DNA of 5,835 bases, taken from assembly GCA_947446335.1 (NCBI GenBank), contig CANFGA010000220.1:1-5835 (forward strand). The letters run 5' to 3'. The first letter of the stretch is position 1. Each line of letters starts with the position of its first letter. The position numbers and the translations under genes are program-made. Shown one piece after another: positions 1-5,085 of the stretch. The notes under the pieces are model-generated. The model did not search any database. It had not been told where the DNA came from and saw only the letters and a list, made by a program, of their open reading frames with translations. The DNA comes from Oxalobacteraceae bacterium (GTDB taxonomy: Bacteria; Pseudomonadota; Gammaproteobacteria; Burkholderiales; Burkholderiaceae_D).

Positions 1-2474
1 AGTTCATGAGCCATGTGATGCCCGACATGGTCCACCGCGTCAAGCGCTACAGCGACGACGTGCCGCTGTTCTCGCGCTTCCAGATCGAACACCAGATTGA
101 AACGGCGTATGCGCGCACCGTGCCGCTGCCGTCGGGCGGCGCCATCGTCACCGACCACACCGACGCGCTCGTCTCGGTCGACGTCAACTCGGCGCGCGCC
201 ACGCGCGGCTCCGACATCGAAACCACCGCCTTCAATACCAACTGCGAAGCAGCCGAAGAAGTGGCGCGCCAGTTGCGTTTGCGCGACCTCGGCGGCTTGA
301 TCGTGATCGACTTCATCGACATGGAAGTGGCAAAACACCCGCGCGAAGTCGAAACCCGGCTCAAAGACGCGCTGCATCACGACCGCGCGCGGGTCCAGAT
401 GGGCAAGATTTCCCGTTTCGGCTTGATGGAATTGTCGCGCCAGCGGCTGCGCCCTTCGCTGTCCGAAGGCAGCCATGTGACGTGCCCGCGCTGCTCCGGC
501 ACCGGCCACATCCGCGATACCGAATCGTCCGCCCTGCAGGTGCTGCGCATCATCCAGGAAGAGGCGATGAAGGAAAATTCGGCCACGATCCACGTTCAGG
601 TTCCGGTCGACGTCGGCGCCTTCTTGCTCAACGAGAAGCGCGGCGAAGTGCTGAAGATCGAAAACCGCCACCGCATCGCCGTGATCCTGATCCCGAACAA
701 GCATCTGGAAACGCCGCACTACAAGTTGGAGCGCATCAAGCACGACGATCCCCGTCTGGAAGAAAGCCAGGCCAGCTACAACCTGGCCGAGAGCGCCGAA
801 ACCGACATGGCTTACAGCAAGCTGCAAAAAGTCGAAGCGAAGCCGCGCCAGGAAGCCATGGTCAAGACCATCACGCCGGATCAACCGGCACCGATGGTCG
901 AGCGCAAGGTCGAAGTGGCACCGCCAGCGCCGGTGATCCTCGCTCCCGTACCGGAAACCTTGCTCGACAAGATCATCAATTTCTTCCGTCCAAAACCGGA
1001 AGTCGTTGCGATCACGCCGGCACCGGCACCGGCGATCGTCGCCAAGACTGTCGCGGCGATCGACCGCAACAACCGCGGTCCGCGTGGACGCAGCCGCAAG
1101 CCGGGCGGACGCGAGCGCGAAGAACGCGAGCCAGGCCAGGCTCAAACCCAGGCCCGCCCGGTACTGCAAGAAGAGTTTGCCAAACCGGTCGATGGCGTCG
1201 ACAAGCCGGTGCGCCCAACGCGTCCGCCGCGTCCGCCACGCGAGCCGCGTGAAGCGCGCGAGCCGAACGAAGCCCAGGCATCGCGTGAGCCGCGTGAAGC
1301 AAGCGAACGCGCCGAACGGAGTCCCGCCGAACGGAGTCCCGCCGAACGGATTCCCGCCGAACGGATTCCCGTCGAACGCACTCCTCGTCCGCCGCGCGAA
1401 CCGCGCGTCGCCCCGGCTGCTGAAGTGAAGGCCGAGGAACTGGTGCTGATGCCCGACGATATCCTGATCCCGGCGCCAAGCGTTCCTATCGTCGCTGCCG
1501 CCACCGCCGCGCCTGTCGCTCAAGGCGAGCAAGCAGTTGCAGAGCCAGCCCAGGAGATGACCAGCCTGGTCAAGGCCGTTGCCAGCACCGGTCCTGATGG
1601 CGAAGAACTCGACATGGAAGGCGACGAGCCGCGCCGCCGCCGCCGCCGCGGTGGTCGCAACCGCAACCGCCGCGAACGTGAACCAGGCGACGAAGTCGAA
1701 TCGGCAACAGGTCAGGAACTGACCACGATCGATGGTCAACAGCCGGCCCTCGTCAATGAAGTCGCCGTCATGGCTGCCGATGCTGAAGCAGCGGCCGAAG
1801 TTGTCGCTGCAGCGCCAGCGGCAGAGTCTGCAGCTACCAGTGCAGCGACGCTGCCATTGCTGCTGCCGGAACCTGTGATCGAGGCAGTGCTCACTCCGGT
1901 TGCAGAAGCAGCGGTGCCGGAAGTTGCAGTTGTGGAAGTTGTGGAAGTGGCAGCAGTGGCAGAAGCCGCAGCGCCAGAACCAGCAGCCGTGGCTGCAGAG
2001 CCAGTTGCAGAGCCAGAAGCCGCCGTTGTACCAGCGGTGGTGGCGCAAGCCGCAGTTGAGATCGCCGTGGTGGCAAAGGCACCGGCACAAGCTGCCGCGC
2101 CAGAGGCCGCCGCTGCGCCAGCAATCGTGGCGCAACCGGTGGCGGCAGAAATTGCCGTGGAACCGGCTGTGGCAGAAGTTGCCAAGGTTGTTGTTGCAGA
2201 CATCGCTGTTGCAGAGGCTGTCGTTGCAGAGCCAGCCGAGATTGTCCCGGCCCAGGCAGCAGCGCCGCAAGTTCTCGCCGCTCCGCTGGCCAAGCTGAAC
2301 GCTGCGCTCGATTCGGCCGGTCTGACGCTGGCGGCGACCGATCCTGAAAAGCTGCGCGCAGCCCAGGAAGCGGCTACGCACGCAGTGGCGCCCGTGCGCG
2401 TGCCACGCGAGCGCAAACCGCTGCCACCGGCAACGGACGAGCCGCTGGTCCAGATCGACACCAGCCGCAAGTAA
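1..2474 (+). CDS. rne: Ribonuclease E, 3' part (5' end outside window)
   Basis: RNase E is the endoribonuclease that starts mRNA decay and processes rRNA and tRNA precursors; it scaffolds the RNA degradosome at the inner membrane. The frame is already open at base 3 and the first residues match the middle of the catalytic domain, so the ATG at 6 is internal and the S1 and 5'-sensor regions lie upstream. Counting from that ATG, the DNase I-like subdomain has the metal-binding aspartates D59 (SVDVNSARATRGSDIE) and D102 (LIVIDFIDM), equivalent to E. coli D303 and D346. The zinc-link motif CPRC is at 160-163. The small domain ends near residue 250. The rest is predicted disordered: an amphipathic stretch LLDKIINFFRPK (319-330), Arg/Pro/Glu-rich blocks (about 350-470), an Arg box (543-559), an Ala/Val/Pro/Glu tract (about 575-760) and a more complex basic tail ending LVQIDTSRK. 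The TAA at 2472 is followed by a terminator. Family identity is certain; the C-terminal roles are inferred. Confidence 0.97.
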   Translation, partial: FMSHVMPDMVHRVKRYSDDVPLFSRFQIEHQIETAYARTVPLPSGGAIVTDHTDALVSVDVNSARATRGSDIETTAFNTNCEAAEEVARQLRLRDLGGLIVIDFIDMEVAKHPREVETRLKDALHHDRARVQMGKISRFGLMELSRQRLRPSLSEGSHVTCPRCSGTGHIRDTESSALQVLRIIQEEAMKENSATIHVQVPVDVGAFLLNEKRGEVLKIENRHRIAVILIPNKHLETPHYKLERIKHDDPRLEESQASYNLAESAETDMAYSKLQKVEAKPRQEAMVKTITPDQPAPMVERKVEVAPPAPVILAPVPETLLDKIINFFRPKPEVVAITPAPAPAIVAKTVAAIDRNNRGPRGRSRKPGGREREEREPGQAQTQARPVLQEEFAKPVDGVDKPVRPTRPPRPPREPREAREPNEAQASREPREASERAERSPAERSPAERIPAERIPVERTPRPPREPRVAPAAEVKAEELVLMPDDILIPAPSVPIVAAATAAPVAQGEQAVAEPAQEMTSLVKAVASTGPDGEELDMEGDEPRRRRRRGGRNRNRREREPGDEVESATGQELTTIDGQQPALVNEVAVMAADAEAAAEVVAAAPAAESAATSAATLPLLLPEPVIEAVLTPVAEAAVPEVAVVEVVEVAAVAEAAAPEPAAVAAEPVAEPEAAVVPAVVAQAAVEIAVVAKAPAQAAAPEAAAAPAIVAQPVAAEIAVEPAVAEVAKVVVADIAVAEAVVAEPAEIVPAQAAAPQVLAAPLAKLNAALDSAGLTLAATDPEKLRAAQEAATHAVAPVRVPRERKPLPPATDEPLVQIDTSRK
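960..995 (+). other. Candidate membrane-targeting amphipathic helix of RNase E
   Basis: The segment LLDKIINFFRPK is the only strongly hydrophobic and amphipathic stretch in the otherwise disordered, charged and proline-rich C-terminal half. In E. coli RNase E a short amphipathic helix in the non-catalytic half anchors the enzyme to the inner membrane. By position (soon after the catalytic domain) and composition this segment is the best candidate here. The assignment is inferred from composition only. Confidence 0.45.
1311..1385 (+). repeat. Five 15-bp tandem repeats inside rne
   Basis: Five head-to-tail 15-bp units with consensus GCCGAACGGAKTCCC: units 1 and 2 (1311-1340) are identical, units 3 and 4 (1341-1370) are identical to each other with GAT in place of GAG, and unit 5 (1371-1385) is diverged. 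They are in frame and encode AERSP, AERSP, AERIP, AERIP and VERTP within the disordered half of RNase E. A 15-bp period keeps the frame, so copy number can change without disrupting the protein. The pairwise identity points to recent duplication. Confidence 0.9.
1632..1682 (+). other. Arginine-rich RNA-binding box of RNase E
   Basis: Six consecutive CGC codons are followed by GGRNRNRRERE (residues 543-559 counted from the ATG at 6). An acidic run (DGEELDMEGDE) lies immediately before it. Arg-rich segments of the RNase E scaffold bind RNA and in E. coli flank the helicase-binding site; this block is the probable counterpart. The RNA-binding role is by analogy. Confidence 0.6.
1728..2285 (+). 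repeat. Ala/Val/Glu/Pro low-complexity tract in rne
   Basis: About 185 codons are almost entirely Ala, Val, Glu and Pro, with short imperfect repeats. The 13-mer GTTGCAGAGCCAG occurs exactly at 2004-2016 and 2223-2235, and once more just upstream at 1536-1548; a near copy lies at 2208-2220. The peptide repeats are variants of VAEPA. No folded domain can be recognised. The bias leaves several other frames open, which produces long spurious ORFs on both strands. Confidence 0.75.
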
Positions 2475-2516
2475 GAAGAGAAACAAGAGAAAGCCGGTCC
2501 AGTTGACCGCATCCAG

Positions 2517-2545
2517 AAGGGGAAGCTTTGTGCTTCCCCTTTTTT
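2517..2545 (+). terminator. Intrinsic terminator of rne
   Basis: A perfect 8-bp stem GGGGAAGC (2519-2526) / GCTTCCCC (2532-2539) encloses the loop TTTGT and is followed by six T residues (2540-2545). Two A residues before the stem (2517-2518) can pair with the first two Ts and extend it. It lies 42 nt after the rne stop codon. It should end the rne transcript, so the genes downstream need their own promoter or read-through. Confidence 0.93.
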
Positions 2546-2554
2546 CATCCACGC

Positions 2555-2560
2555 TAAATT
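2555..2560 (+). promoter_or_regulatory. Possible -10 element upstream of chrA
   Basis: TAAATT matches the sigma-70 -10 consensus at four of six positions. It lies in the only A/T-rich stretch between the terminator and chrA, 9 nt before the ATG at 2570, so transcription from it would start at or within a few bases of the start codon. No convincing -35 is present at the right distance because that position is inside the terminator stem. This is a weak assignment. Confidence 0.25.
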
Positions 2561-2569
2561 TTTCAACCC

Positions 2570-3922
2570 ATGATGACTGCACCCGACCAGCGCCCCGCCT
2601 CCGTCAGCTTGAAACAAGCGTTCTGGTATTGGCTCAAGCTGGGCTTCATCAGCTTCGGCGGCCCGGCCGGACAGATCGCGCTGATGCATGCCGAATTGGT
2701 CGAACGGCGACGCTGGATATCGGAGCGGCGCTTCCTGCACGCGCTCAATTACTGCATGCTGCTGCCCGGTCCCGAAGCGACCCAGCTCGCCGTCTACATC
2801 GGCTGGCTGATGCACGGCACGCGCGGGGGCATCATCGCTGGCGCCCTGTTCCTGTTGCCATCGCTGCTGATCCTGATGCTCTTGTCGTGGATTTACCTTA
2901 CCTTCGGCACCTTGCCCGTGATTGCCGGCATCCTGTACGGGATCAAGCCCGCAGTGGTGGCGATCGTGCTGGCTGCGGCCTGGCGCATCGGCACGCGCAC
3001 GCTGAAAAATGCCAGCCTGATCGCCATCGCGGCAGCGGCCTTCCTTGCCATCAGCGTGCTGGATCTGGCCTTCCCGCTGGTGGTCTTGATCGCCGCCGCC
3101 TTGGGCTGGGCTGGCGCGCTCTGGCGTCCTGAGCAGTTCCAGATCGGCGGCCAGCATCCCGGCAGCAAAACATCGTACGGCCTGGCCTTGATCGACGACG
3201 ACACGCCCACACCGCAGCACGCGCTGTTTACCTGGCCCCATCTGCTGAAGGTGGCGGGGATAGGCGCCGGACTCGGCCTGGGCCTGTGGTTGCTGATCGT
3301 CACCTGGTGGGGGCCAGACAGCGCGCTGGCGCAGATGGCCTGGTTCTTCACCAAGGCGGCGTTGATGACCTTCGGCGGCGCTTATGCGGTCTTGCCCTAT
3401 GTCTACCAGGGCGGCGTCGAGCATTTCCATTGGCTGACGGCGACGCAAATGATCGATGGCCTGGCGCTGGGCGAGACCACACCGGGGCCGTTGATCATGA
3501 TCGTCGCGTTCGTCGGCTTCGTCGGCGCCTGGAGCGGCGCCCTGTTCGGCGCCGCTGCCAATAGCCTGCTCGCTGCCGGCGTGATCGGGGCTGCGGTGGC
3601 CGCCTGCTTCACCTTTTTGCCTTCGTTCATCTTCATCCTCGCTGGCGGACCGTTGGTCGAATCGACGCGCGACAATTTGCGCATGACGGCGCCGTTGACC
3701 GCGATCTCTGCCGCTGTGGTCGGCGTCATCGTCAGCCTGGCGCTGTTTTTCGCGCAGCACATCTTCTGGGCCGATGGTTTGAGCGGACGCTGGGATATGG
3801 GGGCGATCGCGCTCAGCGCCGCAGCCTGTTTGGCGCTCTTCAAATTCAAGGCTGGCCCCATCAAAGTGATCGCCGCCTGTGCCATCAGCGGCCTCGTGCT
3901 ATCGTACTGGCATTGGAATTAA
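2570..3922 (+). CDS. chrA: Chromate transporter, CHR family, long-chain type
   Basis: This 450-residue integral inner-membrane protein is of the CHR family, whose characterised members export chromate driven by the proton-motive force. Two homologous halves are visible. The N-terminal half has FGGPAGQ (29-35) and LPGPEATQLA (65-74). The C-terminal half has the matching FGGAYAVLPY (268-277) and GETTPGP (301-307). Each is followed by hydrophobic segments (for example about 88-112, 116-138, 146-182, 222-240, 305-360, 382-402 and 415-448). A polar loop at about 184-215 separates the halves. The length fits two-domain ChrA proteins. The start is ATG 2570, with a second ATG directly after it; neither has a Shine-Dalgarno, and the 24 nt back to the terminator leave room for only a very short leader. 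The stop lies 20 nt before moaA. Specificity for chromate is not proven; some relatives may move other oxyanions such as sulfate. Confidence 0.92.
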   Translation: MMTAPDQRPASVSLKQAFWYWLKLGFISFGGPAGQIALMHAELVERRRWISERRFLHALNYCMLLPGPEATQLAVYIGWLMHGTRGGIIAGALFLLPSLLILMLLSWIYLTFGTLPVIAGILYGIKPAVVAIVLAAAWRIGTRTLKNASLIAIAAAAFLAISVLDLAFPLVVLIAAALGWAGALWRPEQFQIGGQHPGSKTSYGLALIDDDTPTPQHALFTWPHLLKVAGIGAGLGLGLWLLIVTWWGPDSALAQMAWFFTKAALMTFGGAYAVLPYVYQGGVEHFHWLTATQMIDGLALGETTPGPLIMIVAFVGFVGAWSGALFGAAANSLLAAGVIGAAVAACFTFLPSFIFILAGGPLVESTRDNLRMTAPLTAISAAVVGVIVSLALFFAQHIFWADGLSGRWDMGAIALSAAACLALFKFKAGPIKVIAACAISGLVLSYWHWN

Positions 3923-3942
3923 TTGATTGCAACAAACATATC

Positions 3943-5046
3943 ATGACTGAAAAAATCATCACGCTGTTCGATCGACGCCCGGGACCGCTGCAGATTCCGG
4001 CCGAACTGGAGGCGCCCGACGGGCGCGTGCTGGACCAATTGAATCGGCCGCTGCAAGACTTGCGCATCTCGATCACTGATCGCTGCAACTTCCGCTGCGT
4101 CTATTGCATGCCCAAGCACCTGTTCGACAAGGATTACGCCTATCTGCCGCACAATGCGCTGCTGTCGTTCGAGGAAATCACCCGCATCGCCAGCCTGTTC
4201 GTGGCGCATGGCGTCGAAAAAATCAGGCTGACCGGTGGCGAACCGCTGCTGCGCAAGGATATCGAACGCCTGGTCGAGATGCTGGCGCGCCTGACTACAC
4301 CGAGCGGCAAGGCGCTTGACTTGACGCTGACCACGAATGGCTCGCTGCTGGCCAAAAAAGCGCAATCATTGAAGGACGCCGGCTTGCAACGCGTCACGGT
4401 CTCGCTCGATTCGCTCGACGATGCCACCTTCAAGCGGATGAACGACGTCGACTTCGCAGTCGCCGACGTGCTGCACGGCATCGACGTCGCGCATCAAGTC
4501 GGCCTGGGGCCGATCAAGATCAACATGGTCGTCAAGGGCGACATGAATGCGCAGGAAATCGTGCCGATGGCGCGCCACTTCAAGGACACGCCGTACATCT
4601 TGCGCTTCATCGAATACATGGATGTGGGCGCCTCGAATGGCTGGAACCTGGATCAGGTGATTCCATCCTCGGAAGTGGTGCGCCGCATCCAGCAAGAGAT
4701 GGCGCTGGCCCCGATCGATGCGAACTATACCGGCGAGACCGCAGCGCGCTGGCGCTATCTCGACGGCGGCGGCGAGATCGGTGTCATTTCCAGTGTGACG
4801 CAAGCGTTTTGCAGCGATTGCACGCGCGCGCGCCTGTCGACCGAAGGCAAGCTTTACACCTGTCTGTTCGCCACCAGCGGCCACGATGTGCGCGCGCTGC
4901 TGCGCGAAGGCCGCAGCGATGCCGAGATTTCGACGGTGCTGGCCCATCTGTGGCGCGCGCGCAGCGACCGTTACTCCGAGATGCGCGGGGCGCAGGGAAC
5001 GGTGCCTGGCGTGAAGAAGGTTGAAATGTCGTACATTGGTGGATGA
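3943..5046 (+). CDS. moaA: GTP 3',8-cyclase MoaA, molybdenum cofactor synthesis
   Basis: MoaA is a cytoplasmic radical-SAM enzyme that converts GTP to 3',8-cyclo-7,8-dihydro-GTP, which MoaC turns into cyclic pyranopterin monophosphate, the first Moco intermediate. With ATG 3943 the protein has 367 residues. The radical-SAM cluster motif CxxxCxxC is C48/C52/C55 in ITDRCNFRCVYCMP, and the SAM-binding GGEP motif is at 98-101. The second [4Fe-4S] site, which holds GTP, uses C290, C293 and C307 (FCSDCTRARL through YTCLF). The protein ends with the family's Gly-Gly tail (SYIGG). All key residues are present. About 24 residues more than in E. coli precede the first cysteine. The frame is also open from TTG 3913, inside the end of chrA, but ATG 3943 gives the more natural start (MTEKIITLFDRR); no good Shine-Dalgarno precedes either. 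The 20-nt gap from chrA suggests co-transcription. Confidence 0.97.
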   Translation: MTEKIITLFDRRPGPLQIPAELEAPDGRVLDQLNRPLQDLRISITDRCNFRCVYCMPKHLFDKDYAYLPHNALLSFEEITRIASLFVAHGVEKIRLTGGEPLLRKDIERLVEMLARLTTPSGKALDLTLTTNGSLLAKKAQSLKDAGLQRVTVSLDSLDDATFKRMNDVDFAVADVLHGIDVAHQVGLGPIKINMVVKGDMNAQEIVPMARHFKDTPYILRFIEYMDVGASNGWNLDQVIPSSEVVRRIQQEMALAPIDANYTGETAARWRYLDGGGEIGVISSVTQAFCSDCTRARLSTEGKLYTCLFATSGHDVRALLREGRSDAEISTVLAHLWRARSDRYSEMRGAQGTVPGVKKVEMSYIGG

Positions 5047-5067
5047 AAACAGCATTGGATGAAAATG

Positions 5068-5079
5068 GTCTCTGGAGAC
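5068..5079 (+). promoter_or_regulatory. mobA ribosome-binding site within a small inverted repeat
   Basis: GGAG at 5074-5077 is an 8-nt spacer away from GTG 5086 and is the best Shine-Dalgarno in the moaA-mobA gap, so it decides the mobA start. It lies in the inverted repeat GTCTCTGGAGAC, which could form only a 4-bp stem with a CTGG loop and so would be weak. Confidence 0.5.
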
Positions 5080-5085
5080 AAAGCG

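Noticed and set aside
482..1252. 256-codon + strand open frame overlapping rne
   Set aside because: It is an out-of-frame shadow of rne; the rne frame carries the conserved RNase E motifs over the first part of the same stretch.
1311..1385. Short repeat array considered as CRISPR
   Set aside because: The units are 15 bp, directly adjacent without spacers, and in frame with a protein.
1012..1504. Two antisense open frames with Arg/Ser/Gly repeats
   Set aside because: Their repeats are the complement of the rne 15-bp array and neighbouring Arg/Pro/Glu codons; no independent evidence of coding.
2503..2508. TTGACC as a -35 box for chrA
   Set aside because: The hexamer is good, but no -10 lies 16-18 nt downstream; that position is the terminator stem and loop (CTTTGT).
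1736..3760. 674-codon open frame on the minus strand
   Set aside because: It runs antisense through the repetitive rne tail, the rne terminator and most of chrA. Its product is low-complexity (Ala/Thr/Ser in one part, Gln/Asp/Arg/His in the other) with no recognisable motif. It is explained by GC-rich codon bias opposite real genes.
3923..3942. Promoter in the A/T-rich chrA-moaA gap
   Set aside because: The 20-nt gap has no convincing -35/-10 pair; A/T richness alone is not enough.
3913..3945. TTG 3913 as the moaA start
   Set aside because: It would overlap chrA and add ten residues without a Shine-Dalgarno; ATG 3943 gives a natural N-terminus and the cluster motifs are unaffected.
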